11,382 nt of DNA, from assembly GCA_964614095.1 (NCBI GenBank), contig CAZTJO010000045.1, forward strand, positions 1 through 11,382, in the 5' to 3' direction. Below the pieces are notes generated by a model. The model did no database searches. It was not told where the DNA came from and saw only the letters and a list, made by a program, of their open reading frames with translations. Shown piece after piece: positions 1 through 6,476 of this stretch (position 1 is its first letter; each line of letters starts with the position of its first letter). The DNA is from CAZWKX01 sp964614095. GTDB lineage: Bacteria; Actinomycetota; Acidimicrobiia; Spongiisociales; UBA11373. Both the position numbers and the translations under genes were made by a program.

Positions 1-320
1 AGAGGACGACCGGCGAGCACCGAGTCGAGTGCTTCCGCCTGCGGAGTGGTCCGCGGAAAACCGTCGAGCAAAAAGCCGCAGACGGCGTCGTCGCGCCCGA
101 GCCTTTCCTCCGCCATGGCGATCATTATGTCGTCGGACACCAGCCCGCCCGCCTCCATGATGGCCCGTGCCTGCCGCCCCAGCTCGGTCCCATCGGACAC
201 GCGGGCACGCAGCATCTCACCGGTGGAGACGTGGGGCACACCGAGGGCACGGCAAACCATTGCCGCCTGGGTCCCCTTTCCTGCGCCCGGCGCCCCGAGC
301 ATAAGCAGGCGCCGGCCCAT
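1..320 (-). CDS. adk: Adenylate kinase, N-terminal part (runs off the left edge)
   Basis: The first 106 codons are present; the rest lies outside the window. The protein starts MGRRLLMLGAPGAGKGTQAA, with the P-loop GAPGAGKGT at about residues 9–17. It continues with GVPHVSTGEMLRARV (AMP-binding region, Thr and Arg of STG..LR) and GFLLDGFPRT at about 84–93, the DGFPR motif characteristic of the family. Adenylate kinase interconverts ATP + AMP and 2 ADP in the cytoplasm and commonly follows secY. The ATG shares one base with the secY stop (TGATG). A GAGGGG lies about 11 bases upstream inside secY. The LID domain is not visible, so its zinc or non-zinc type cannot be told. Confidence 0.96.
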   Translation of the reverse strand, partial: MGRRLLMLGAPGAGKGTQAAMVCRALGVPHVSTGEMLRARVSDGTELGRQARAIMEAGGLVSDDIMIAMAEERLGRDDAVCGFLLDGFPRTTPQAEALDSVLAGRP

Positions 321-1621
321 CAGCGGAGGAACCCCTCGTAGTTGCGCATCATCAGTTGGCTCTCGATCTGCTTCATGGTCTCGAGGGCCACACCAACGAC
401 GATGAGGATCGAGATGCCGCTCAGGCCGAGCGTGATTTTCCACAAGATGGCCACGATCGAGGGCAGCACGGCAACCGTGGCCAGAAACAGCGAGCCGGGC
501 AGCGTGATGCGGCTGACGATCTGCTCCAGGTAGCGCGTGGTCTGCGACCCGGGCCTGATGCCGGGCACAAACCCGCCCTGGCGCTGGATCATCTCGGCCT
601 GGCGCTGCGGATCGAACTGGATGGCCGTGTAGAAGTAGGTGAAGAACACGATCAACAAACCGAACGTAGCCACGTACCACCACGACGCTCCGCTCGCCAG
701 GTTGTTCTCGACAAATCTACGGATGGCGGCCCAGAACCCGGTATCACCGGTGGGGATGGAAGAGACGATCATCGCCGGCATATAGAGCACGCTTGAAGCG
801 AAGATGACCGGGATGACTCCGGCGGTGTTGACCTTCAGCGGGATGTAGGTGCTCTGGCCTCCGAGCACCCTGCGGCCCCGGACCCGCTTCGAGAACTGGA
901 TGGGTATTCGCCGCTGCCCCTGGTCGACGAAGATGATGCCGGCCACCAGTGCCACAAACATGACCACCACAACGAGGAAGCGGATGTTGCTCGTCGACGT
1001 CTGCACCCTGGCGAATTGCGCCGGCAGCTGGCTGACGATGCTGACGAAGATGATGAGGGACATGCCGTTACCCACCCCGCGCAGGGTGATGAGCTCACCG
1101 AGCCACATGATGAAGGCGGTGCCGGCGGTGAGGGTGAGCACAATCAGCAGCACCCGGCCAGCCGTGTAGTTCTCGGGGGCAATGAGCTTGTAACCGCCGG
1201 TCAACTGGCCCCGGCTGAACAGGAAGCTGAGGCCGGCAGCCTGCAGCATGGCCAGGATCACAGTGAGGTAGCGGGTCCACTGGGTGATCACCTTGCGTCC
1301 TCGTTCGCCCTCCTCCTGGAGCCGCTGCAAACGGGGGATCACCACCGCCATCAGCTGCATGATGATCGACGAGGTGATGTAGGGCATGATGCCCAGGGTG
1401 AACACCGAGAAGGACTCGAGCGCACCACCGGAGAACAGGTTGAGCAGACCGACGATGCCTTGCTGGGCCGCCTGCTCGGCAAACTGCTGCACTGCATCCA
1501 GGTCGATCCCCGGCACGGGGACGGCCGCCCCGAGCCGGTAGATGAGGAAGATGAAAAGAGTGAAGAGGATCTTGTTCCGGAGATCCCGGATCCGGAACAT
1601 GTTGCGGTAGACGGCAAGCAT
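320..1621 (-). CDS. secY: Protein translocase subunit SecY
   Basis: The 433-residue membrane protein is the pore of the SecYEG translocon. The N-terminus has FRIRDLRNKILFTLFIFLIY followed by RLGAAVPVPGID, the first membrane segment plus its conserved exit. About ten hydrophobic segments can be traced, roughly at residues 17–37, 70–90, 115–134, 153–175, 185–203, 213–232, 266–285, 313–333, 373–393 and 395–415. FVPGIRPGSQTTRYL (about 352–366), before the ninth segment, is the cytoplasmic loop used in SecA and ribosome binding. The ATG at 1621 fits homologues of this shape; Met8 is a less likely alternative. Length is normal. The stop overlaps the adk ATG by one base (TGATG). Confidence 0.97.
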   Translation of the reverse strand: MLAVYRNMFRIRDLRNKILFTLFIFLIYRLGAAVPVPGIDLDAVQQFAEQAAQQGIVGLLNLFSGGALESFSVFTLGIMPYITSSIIMQLMAVVIPRLQRLQEEGERGRKVITQWTRYLTVILAMLQAAGLSFLFSRGQLTGGYKLIAPENYTAGRVLLIVLTLTAGTAFIMWLGELITLRGVGNGMSLIIFVSIVSQLPAQFARVQTSTSNIRFLVVVVMFVALVAGIIFVDQGQRRIPIQFSKRVRGRRVLGGQSTYIPLKVNTAGVIPVIFASSVLYMPAMIVSSIPTGDTGFWAAIRRFVENNLASGASWWYVATFGLLIVFFTYFYTAIQFDPQRQAEMIQRQGGFVPGIRPGSQTTRYLEQIVSRITLPGSLFLATVAVLPSIVAILWKITLGLSGISILIVVGVALETMKQIESQLMMRNYEGFLR

Positions 1622-1682
1622 CAGCGGTCGTCCCTCATGGGTCGGGTGGAGCTTATCGCAGCCGCGGCTGGCTCCCTTCCGC
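1622..1682 (-). promoter_or_regulatory. rplO–secY spacer with possible hairpin and secY ribosome binding site
   Basis: This 61-nt spacer is the longest noncoding stretch here. On the minus strand GGAGC (plus 1675–1671) can pair with GCTCC (plus 1652–1648), enclosing the perfect 12-base palindrome CAGCCGCGGCTG (1670–1659). No T-run follows, so it does not look like a rho-independent terminator. GAGGG about ten bases before the secY ATG is the likely ribosome binding site. A possible five-codon reading frame, MRDDR, starts at 1638 and its TGA overlaps the secY ATG (TGATG). Confidence 0.4.
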
Positions 1683-2120
1683 TCACTCGATGACCTCTAC
1701 CTTGCCACCGGCGGCCTGAATACGCTCAACGGCGCCGACGCTGAAGGCATGGGCCCGCACCGTTAGCTCTTTCTCGAGATCCCCCTCGCCGAGCACCTTG
1801 ATGCGGCCCCGCTTCTTCACCAGGCCCTTGGCCCGCAGCTCGTCGGGCCCAACCGTCGAGCCCTTCCTGAAGGCATTGAGCCGCCCCACGTTGACGACGG
1901 CGAAGTACTCCTTGTTGGGCCGCTTGAAGCCACGCAGCTTCGGCATACGCCGGTAGATGGGCATCTGCCCGCCCTCGAACCACTTGGGCATGCTGCCCCG
2001 CGCCTTGGCGCCTTTGGTACCGCGCCCGGCCGTTTTGCCCCGCCGGCCCCCTTCGCCGCGTCCAACACGAACACGCTGCTTCTTGGAGCCCGGCGGCGGC
2101 TTCAGGTGATGCAGTTTCAT
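1683..2120 (-). CDS. rplO: 50S ribosomal protein L15
   Basis: The 145-residue protein begins MKLHHLKPPPGSKKQRVRVG. The glycine- and basic-rich signature GRGEGGRRGKTAGRGTKGAK at about 20–39 follows, then FEGGQMPIYRRMPKLRGF at about 49–66 and the C-terminal domain with VKKRGRIKVLGEGDLEKELT. The end, AVERIQAAGGKVEVIE, is typical. L15 is a late-assembly 50S protein. GGAGG ten bases before the ATG lies in rpmD. After the TGA comes the only long spacer of the window (61 nt) before secY. Confidence 0.97.
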   Translation of the reverse strand: MKLHHLKPPPGSKKQRVRVGRGEGGRRGKTAGRGTKGAKARGSMPKWFEGGQMPIYRRMPKLRGFKRPNKEYFAVVNVGRLNAFRKGSTVGPDELRAKGLVKKRGRIKVLGEGDLEKELTVRAHAFSVGAVERIQAAGGKVEVIE

Positions 2121-2305
2121 ACCTCTTCAACCTCCACCAGGTGCCGCACGCGGGAAATCAGCCCGCGCACGTCAGGAGTATCGGGACGCTCCACCGTCTG
2201 GCGGATCTTGCGCAGGCCGAGAGTGCGCACGCAAGCGCGGGTCTTCGGCTTCTGACCGATGACGCTGCGGGCCAGCGTGATACGCAGAGTCTTGTTCTTC
2301 GCCAT
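2117..2305 (-). CDS. rpmD: 50S ribosomal protein L30
   Basis: The 62-residue protein starts MAKNKTLRITLARSVIGQKP and continues RTLGLRKIRQTVERPDTPDV to LISRVRHLVEVEEV, matching the normal L30 length and pattern. An in-frame upstream start that adds nine residues would overlap rpsE and is not supported by the family. GGGGAAG shortly before the ATG is the likely ribosome binding site, in the 13-nt spacer after rpsE. L30 is a small 50S protein absent from some bacterial lineages. The stop overlaps the rplO ATG by four bases. Confidence 0.95.
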   Translation of the reverse strand: MAKNKTLRITLARSVIGQKPKTRACVRTLGLRKIRQTVERPDTPDVRGLISRVRHLVEVEEV

Positions 2306-2318
2306 CGTCTTCCCCGTC

Positions 2319-2885
2319 CTAGGACTCGGCACCGGGTTCGGTGCGAAGCTTCTCGGTGGTGAGGTATGCGCTCAGCAGTGCCGGCGGGGTAACCTCGCCC
2401 GGAGTTTTACCCCGCTTGGCGGCTGTCCGGTCGGGCCGGTGCTGCGAGAACAGCGCCTGCATGGTCGCCTTGGCCACATTCACGTGTGTCGGCGATCCCA
2501 GCGATTTGGCCAGCACATCGCGAATGCCGGCCGCCTCGAGAATCTGGCGCACCGCCCCGCCGGCGATAACCCCGGTGCCCGGCGCCGCCGGCTTCACCAA
2601 TACCCGGGAGGCACCCTGGCGTCCCACCACCTCGTGGACGATGGTGGTGCCGGCCATGGGCACGGGTTTCATCTCCTTGCGGGCGATCTCAATGCCTTTC
2701 TGGATGGCGGTAGGGACCTCGTTAGCCTTTCCGTATCCAATGCCCACGCTGCCCTTGCCGTCACCGACGGTCACCAGCGCGGTGAACGAGAAACGCCGCC
2801 CGCCCTTCACCACCTTGGCGACACGGTTGATGGCGATGACCCTCTCGTCGAACTGGGGGGCCTCGGTGTTCCGCGGTGTAGTCAA
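2319..2885 (-). CDS. rpsE: 30S ribosomal protein S5
   Basis: The 188-residue protein contains the S5 dsRBD-like N-domain, RVAKVVKGGRRFSFTALVTV at about 21–40 and GDGKGSVGIGYGKANEVP at about 41–58. The C-domain includes APGTGVIAGGAVRQILEAAG and SLGSPTHVNVAKATMQAL. The VKGGR loop near residue 28 is where spectinomycin-resistance changes map in other bacteria; it looks intact. S5 lies at the mRNA entry and helps fidelity. The start is TTG, overlapping the rplR stop as TTGA; no ATG or GTG lies before the conserved domain, so TTG is the best call. A C-terminal tail of about 25 residues, from about 164 on, extends past the conserved core. TAG is 13 nt before rpmD. Confidence 0.96.
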   Translation of the reverse strand: MTTPRNTEAPQFDERVIAINRVAKVVKGGRRFSFTALVTVGDGKGSVGIGYGKANEVPTAIQKGIEIARKEMKPVPMAGTTIVHEVVGRQGASRVLVKPAAPGTGVIAGGAVRQILEAAGIRDVLAKSLGSPTHVNVAKATMQALFSQHRPDRTAAKRGKTPGEVTPPALLSAYLTTEKLRTEPGAES

Positions 2886-3235
2886 AACTGCAGACCTTCC
2901 TCTCGGGCCGAATCGGCGAGAGCCTTCACTCGTCCGTGAAAGGCGTACCCGCCACGATCGAACACGACCGTAGATACGCCGGCGTCCTTTGCCCGGGCAG
3001 CGATCAGCTTGCCCACTTCGGCGGCCGTCTCCACCGTCAGGGACCGCCCACGCAAGCTCTTCTCCTGTGACGACGCCGCGGCCAAAGTACGGCCGACATC
3101 GTCGTCGATGATCTGAGCGTAGATGTAGCGATTGCTGCGGTACACGGCAAGACGCGGCCGCGGCGCGGTGCCGTGCACCTTCTTGCGCACCCGGAAGTGC
3201 CTCTGACGACGAGCGTCGGTGCGAGAGCCCCTCAT
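2882..3235 (-). CDS. rplR: 50S ribosomal protein L18
   Basis: The 117-residue protein has the L18 pattern: RRQRHFRVRKKVHGTAPRPR, then LAVYRSNRYIYAQIIDDD at about 29–46, LIAARAKDAGVSTVVFDRGG at about 77–96, and GRVKALADSAREEGLQF at the end. L18 binds 5S rRNA with L5 and forms the central protuberance. GGGGTGA about eight bases before the ATG supports the start. The stop overlaps the unusual TTG start of rpsE as TTGA. Confidence 0.97.
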   Translation of the reverse strand: MRGSRTDARRQRHFRVRKKVHGTAPRPRLAVYRSNRYIYAQIIDDDVGRTLAAASSQEKSLRGRSLTVETAAEVGKLIAARAKDAGVSTVVFDRGGYAFHGRVKALADSAREEGLQF

Positions 3236-3777
3236 ACCGATGTCACCCCTGCCTTGCCGGCCTTCCGGCGCACATGCTCATCGACATAACGAATGCCCTT
3301 GCCCTTGTAGGGCTCGGGTGGACGCACGGCGCGGATATCCGCCGCCGCCTGCCCGACCTTCTGCTTGTCGATGCCGCTCACGATGATCTTGGTGGGCTCA
3401 GGCACCGCAAACTCGATTCCGTCTGGAGCCTCGATGTGCACCAGGTGGGAATAGCCCACCTGAAGCTCCAGGGTGGAGCCGCTGAGTGATGCCCGATAGC
3501 CGACGCCCACGGTCTGCAGCTCCTTGGAGAAACCCTCCGCCACGCCCTTGACCATGTTCGCCAGCAGCGCCCTGGACAGACCGTGAGTCGCCTTGGACTC
3601 CCTCTCGTCGTTGCGTCGCGACACGGTGATGACGCCATCTTCGACGGAGAACGAGACCCGCTCGCTGAAGGAGCGCTCGAGTTCTCCTTTGGGACCCTTC
3701 ACCACAACTTTGCCGCCTGAGACCGAGACTTCGACACCGGAAGGAATCTGTATGGGGGCGAGGCCGATCCTGCTCAT
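3232..3777 (-). CDS. rplF: 50S ribosomal protein L6
   Basis: The 181-residue protein begins MSRIGLAPIQIPSGVEV, the usual L6 start. An upstream in-frame GTG would add two residues but lies inside rpsH, and the chosen ATG has GAGGTG five bases before it. Two repeated L6 domains are visible: the first includes VVKGPKGELERSF, the second ends EPYKGKGIRYVDEHVRRKAG. The linker TVGVGYRASLSGSTLELQVG lies near residues 90–110. L6 lies near the sarcin–ricin loop and L7/L12 stalk base, where elongation factors bind. The gene overlaps rplR by four bases (ATGA). Confidence 0.98.
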   Translation of the reverse strand: MSRIGLAPIQIPSGVEVSVSGGKVVVKGPKGELERSFSERVSFSVEDGVITVSRRNDERESKATHGLSRALLANMVKGVAEGFSKELQTVGVGYRASLSGSTLELQVGYSHLVHIEAPDGIEFAVPEPTKIIVSGIDKQKVGQAAADIRAVRPPEPYKGKGIRYVDEHVRRKAGKAGVTSV

Positions 3778-4172
3778 CACCACACCTCACAGAGGATCTC
3801 GCCGCCCAGCCGGCGGCGCCGCGCTTCCCGATCGGGCAGCAGGCCTTGGGAGGTGGAGATGATGACGACGCCCAGGCCGCCACGAGTGCGCGGCAGTTCC
3901 GAGGCACCTGAGTAGATACGGCGGCCCGGCTTGGAGATGCGACGCAGGCCACTGATGACCCGGGAGCGGTCAGCACCGTATTTCAGCCTCACCTCGAGCA
4001 CGGGCTTCACGCCCTTGACCTGGATCTTGTATCCACCTATGTACCCCTCGAAGGCGAGGATCTTCGCGATCTCCTCCCGCAGGTGCGACGAAGGCATGGA
4101 CACCGTCTCGTGCAGAGCAGTATTGGCATTGCGCAGCCGGGTGAGCATGTCGGCAACAGGATCGGTCATCAT
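3777..4172 (-). CDS. rpsH: 30S ribosomal protein S8
   Basis: The protein is 131 residues from the first ATG, or 130 from the adjacent second ATG, which gives the family's usual MTDPVADMLTRLRNAN. A much longer upstream open frame is rejected because it reads through rpsN. Conserved parts are SSHLREEIAKILAFEGYI, SGLRRISKPGRRIY at about 79–92, and GGLGVVIISTSQGLLPDREA, ending LGGEILCEVW. S8 binds the central domain of 16S rRNA and, in E. coli, represses the spc operon. The Shine-Dalgarno sequence is weak (AAAGG about 13 bases upstream), so translation may depend on coupling to rpsZ two bases before. The TGA overlaps the rplF ATG by one base. Confidence 0.96.
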   Translation of the reverse strand: MMTDPVADMLTRLRNANTALHETVSMPSSHLREEIAKILAFEGYIGGYKIQVKGVKPVLEVRLKYGADRSRVISGLRRISKPGRRIYSGASELPRTRGGLGVVIISTSQGLLPDREARRRRLGGEILCEVW

Positions 4173-4174
4173 TG

Positions 4175-4360
4175 TTACCACGACGCCTTTCTCACTCCAG
4201 GAAGCTCCCCGCGATGAGCCAGTTGCCTTACGCAGATCCGGCACATGCCGAACTTGCGCAGGAACGCCCGAGGACGGCCGCAGCGGCCGCACCGGTTGTA
4301 GGCCCGCACCTTGAACTTCGGGGTCCGTTTGCCCTTTGCCACCATCGATTTTTTGGCCAT
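4175..4360 (-). CDS. rpsZ: 30S ribosomal protein S14, zinc-binding type Z
   Basis: The 61-residue protein is the short S14 form, MAKKSMVAKGKRTPKFKVRA at the start and ending LAHRGELPGVRKASW. Cysteines at 24, 27, 40 and 43 make CxxC–12 residues–CxxC, the zinc site of the type Z protein. S14 belongs to the 30S head and assembles late with S3 and S10. The ATG that overlaps the rplE stop (TGATG) gives the standard 61 residues; an in-frame GTG just upstream would add one Met and is not preferred. AGGTG lies five bases before the ATG. The TAA stop is two bases before rpsH. The gene is also annotated as rpsN type Z. Confidence 0.97.
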   Translation of the reverse strand: MAKKSMVAKGKRTPKFKVRAYNRCGRCGRPRAFLRKFGMCRICVRQLAHRGELPGVRKASW

Positions 4361-4917
4361 CACACACCTGCCTGCTGGCGGCGGAAGGGGAATCCGTAGG
4401 CCTCGAGGAGAGCAACACCGCCCTCATCGTCCCGGGCCGTCGTGCAGATGGTTATGTCCATCCCTCGCACCTTCGCCACTTTGTCGTAGTCGATCTCGGG
4501 AAATATGAGCTGTTCGGTCACACCAAATGAGTAATTGCCTCGACCGTCGAATGACGCAGAATCCAATCCGCGGAAGTCTCGAATACGTGGGATCGCAACA
4601 TGGATGAGCCGGTCGAGAAACTCCCACATTCGGTCGCCGCGCAGAGTCACCGACACTCCCACCGACATGCCCTCTCGGACCTTGAAGTTGGCGATCGACT
4701 TGCGGGCACGATTCACCCGGGGTTTCTGCCCGGTAATGACGGACAGGTCCTCGACCGATGCGTCGACAAGGCTGCGGTCGCCGATGGCATCGCCAAGGCC
4801 CATGTTGACCACAATCTTGGAGAAGTGCGGAACATCGTGAGGGTTCGCCGCGCCAAGGCTCTCCCTGAGCGCATCGCGGACCTCATCGACGTACTGCTGC
4901 TTGAGGCGCGGGGTCAT
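4360..4917 (-). CDS. rplE: 50S ribosomal protein L5
   Basis: The 185-residue protein is a typical L5: HFSKIVVNMGLGDAIGD at about 31–47, ITGQKPRVNRARKSIANFKV at about 61–80, VTLRGDRMWEFLDRLIHVAI at about 90–109, IRDFRGLDSASFDGRGNYSF, then YGFPFRR at the end. L5 binds 5S rRNA and contacts P-site tRNA and the 30S head. GGGGGTGAG four bases before the ATG lies inside rplX. In E. coli the spc operon is repressed by S8 binding near the start of this gene; here the start overlaps rplX by four bases and I did not identify an obvious S8-binding stem. The stop overlaps rpsN as TGATG. Confidence 0.98.
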   Translation of the reverse strand: MTPRLKQQYVDEVRDALRESLGAANPHDVPHFSKIVVNMGLGDAIGDRSLVDASVEDLSVITGQKPRVNRARKSIANFKVREGMSVGVSVTLRGDRMWEFLDRLIHVAIPRIRDFRGLDSASFDGRGNYSFGVTEQLIFPEIDYDKVAKVRGMDITICTTARDDEGGVALLEAYGFPFRRQQAGV

Positions 4918-5219
4918 AGCTCACCCCCACATTTCACGCACACCCGGAGTTTCCGGCCGTCGGCTCCTTCGGCGTGACCGATACGCGTCGGCCCACACTT
5001 GGAGCAAACAATCATGACGTTGGAGACATCAACCGCCATGTCCTTGTCGATGATTCCGCCCTGCATGGTCTGGCCCCTCGGCTTCATGTGCCGCTTTGCA
5101 GTGGCCACGCCCTCGACAATGACCTTCCCTCTTTTGGGGAACACCTGAGAGATACGCGCCTGCCGGCCTTTGTCCTTGCCTGAGATCACCACGACCTGAT
5201 CGCCTGCTCGCATTTCCAT
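4914..5219 (-). CDS. rplX: 50S ribosomal protein L24 with C-terminal zinc ribbon
   Basis: The 101-residue protein carries the KOW motif near the N-terminus (GDQVVVISGKDKGRQARI, about residues 6–23) and the conserved VEGVATAKRHMKPRG at about 35–49. L24 initiates 50S assembly and sits near the tunnel exit. Four cysteines form two CxxC pairs (Cys72/Cys75 and Cys94/Cys97), the zinc-ribbon form found in many Gram-positive bacteria and lacking in E. coli. The first ATG is preferred because GGAGGTG lies five bases upstream; an ATG at codon 3 is possible. The TGA overlaps the rplE ATG by four bases. Confidence 0.97.
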   Translation of the reverse strand: MEMRAGDQVVVISGKDKGRQARISQVFPKRGKVIVEGVATAKRHMKPRGQTMQGGIIDKDMAVDVSNVMIVCSKCGPTRIGHAEGADGRKLRVCVKCGGEL

Positions 5220-5587
5220 CAGAGCACCTCCGGAGCCAGCGAGACAATACGCATGAAGCGGCGGTCGCGCAGCTCACGGCCCACCGGACCGAAGATCCGG
5301 GTACCACGAGGCTGCAATTGCTCATTGATGAGCACGCAGGCATTGTCGTCGAATCGTATGTAGGTGCCGTCGCGGCGCCGGCTCTCCTTCCGCGTCCGCA
5401 CTACCACGGCCTTGACCACCTCGCCGCGTTTCACTGATCCGCCGGGGACAGCGTCCTTGATGGTCCCGACGATGATGTCGCCGAGACCGGCATACCGGCG
5501 CCCGGACCCTCCGAGCACCCTGATGCAGAGCAGCTCTCTGGCCCCAGTGTTGTCGGCGACCTTGAGTCGGCTTTCCTGACCGATCAT
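5219..5587 (-). CDS. rplN: 50S ribosomal protein L14
   Basis: The 122-residue protein has exactly the usual L14 length. Signatures are MIGQESRLKVADNTGAREL at the start, GLGDIIVGTIKDAVPGG and VKRGEVVKAVVVRTRKE in the middle, FDDNACVLINEQLQPRGTRI, and the end RELRDRRFMRIVSLAPEVL. L14 lies at the subunit interface (bridge region) with L19 and L3. A GGAG about eight bases before the ATG lies inside rpsQ. The stop overlaps the rplX ATG by one base (TGATG), and the same region supplies GGAGGTG for rplX. Confidence 0.98.
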   Translation of the reverse strand: MIGQESRLKVADNTGARELLCIRVLGGSGRRYAGLGDIIVGTIKDAVPGGSVKRGEVVKAVVVRTRKESRRRDGTYIRFDDNACVLINEQLQPRGTRIFGPVGRELRDRRFMRIVSLAPEVL

Positions 5588-5841
5588 CGGGCACGCTCCA
5601 CAATCTCGACCACACGCCAGCGTTTCGTCTTCGAAAGCGGGCGCGTCTCCATGATGCGGACCGTATCGCCGACTCGAGCATCGTTGGATTCGTCGTGCAC
5701 CGGCAGCCGCTTGCGACGTTGCACGGTCTTCGTGTACCGGGAGTGACGAATGGAGTCGACAATCTCAACGGTCACCGTCTTCTCGGGCGCGTCGGAGATG
5801 ACGATCCCGGTGCGCACCTTGCGGCTCTTGCGCTCAGTCAT
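5584..5841 (-). CDS. rpsQ: 30S ribosomal protein S17
   Basis: The 85-residue protein shows the S17 OB-fold pattern: RKVRTGIVISDAPEKTVTVE, then SRYTKTVQRRKRLPVHDESN, then VGDTVRIMETRPLSKTKRWR. S17 is a primary 16S rRNA-binding protein of the 30S body. The ATG at MTERKSRK was chosen over an upstream in-frame start because it gives normal length and has AGGAGG about nine bases upstream, within rpmC. In E. coli this gene ends the S10 operon; here its TGA overlaps the rplN ATG by four bases, so the S10 and spc blocks are continuous. Confidence 0.97.
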   Translation of the reverse strand: MTERKSRKVRTGIVISDAPEKTVTVEIVDSIRHSRYTKTVQRRKRLPVHDESNDARVGDTVRIMETRPLSKTKRWRVVEIVERAR

Positions 5842-6064
5842 CGGACACGCCCTCCTCCTGCCGGCTGTAGTAGGCCTCAATCTCCTGCTCACGCATCACC
5901 GTTGAGATCCGCGCCATCTCGCGGCGAAGCTCGCGAAGGCGCGCCGAGTTATCCAGCTGGTTGGTAGCCAGCCGGAAACGGAGATTGAACAGCTCCTCCT
6001 TCGCCTCGGCCATACGCTCCGCCAGCTTGTCGTAGGGGAGGTCGCGCAGCTCTGCAGCCTTCAC
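5834..6064 (-). CDS. rpmC: 50S ribosomal protein L29
   Basis: The 76-residue protein is a two-helix L29: KAAELRDLPYDKLAERMAEA, then KEELFNLRFRLATNQLDN, then LRREMARISTVMREQEIEAY. L29 packs near L23 at the tunnel exit. The start is GTG, overlapping the rplP stop, with a GGGAGG-like Shine-Dalgarno in front. The protein is somewhat longer than the common 60–70 residues because of the acidic tail RQEEGVSDD, whose codons also supply the AGGAGG ribosome binding site of rpsQ. That offers a simple reason for the extra residues. The gene overlaps rpsQ by eight bases. Confidence 0.96.
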   Translation of the reverse strand: MKAAELRDLPYDKLAERMAEAKEELFNLRFRLATNQLDNSARLRELRREMARISTVMREQEIEAYYSRQEEGVSDD

Positions 6065-6474
6065 AGATCCTCCCTCCTCACAAACTTTGTCTTCACCGGA
6101 AGCTTGTGCCCGGCGAGGCGCATCGCCTCACGGGCCAGATCCTCGGAAACCCCGGACAGCTCGAACATCACCCGGCCGGGACGCACCACGGCGACCCAGT
6201 ACTCGGGGTTGCCCTTGCCCGACCCCATGCGGGTCTCCGCCGGTTTCTCCGTGACCGGCTTATCGGGAAAGATGCTGATCCAGACCTTCCCGCCGCGACG
6301 TATCTTCCGGGTCATGGCGATTCGGGCGGCCTCGATCTGGCGGGCGGTGATCCAGCCCGGCTCGAGTGACTGCAGCCCGAAATCGCCGAAGTGAACCTTT
6401 GTCCCACCCTTGGCCATTCCGCGCATCCTGCCGCGCTGCTGCCTGCGCCAGCGAACACGCTTGGGCATGAGCAT
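6061..6474 (-). CDS. rplP: 50S ribosomal protein L16
   Basis: The 137-residue protein begins MLMPKRVRWRRQQRGRMRG, a standard L16 start. An AGGAGG about ten bases upstream, inside the end of rpsC, favours this ATG over the internal Met at residue 3. Conserved parts are FGDFGLQSLEPGWITARQIE at about 29–48, ARIAMTRKIRRGGKVWI at 50–66 and ETRMGSGKGNPEYWVA at 80–95. Arg82 corresponds to the E. coli L16 arginine that is hydroxylated there. L16 lies next to the A site of the 50S subunit and helps place A-site tRNA. Its TGA overlaps the GTG of rpmC as GTGA. Confidence 0.98.
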   Translation of the reverse strand: MLMPKRVRWRRQQRGRMRGMAKGGTKVHFGDFGLQSLEPGWITARQIEAARIAMTRKIRRGGKVWISIFPDKPVTEKPAETRMGSGKGNPEYWVAVVRPGRVMFELSGVSEDLAREAMRLAGHKLPVKTKFVRREDL

Positions 6475-6476
6475 CT

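Noticed and set aside
46..405. A plus-strand frame of 119 codons near the left edge
   Set aside because: It is antisense to adk and the end of secY, both of which are clearly coding on the minus strand, and its Ser/Arg/Pro-rich product has no recognisable feature.
1648..1675. A rho-independent terminator between rplO and secY
   Set aside because: A GC-rich hairpin can form but no T-run follows it on the transcribed strand, and secY belongs to the same operon in nearly all bacteria.
3777..4427. A 216-codon version of rpsH starting at 4427
   Set aside because: The extra part is rpsZ and the end of rplE in another frame; S8 begins at MTDPVADML.
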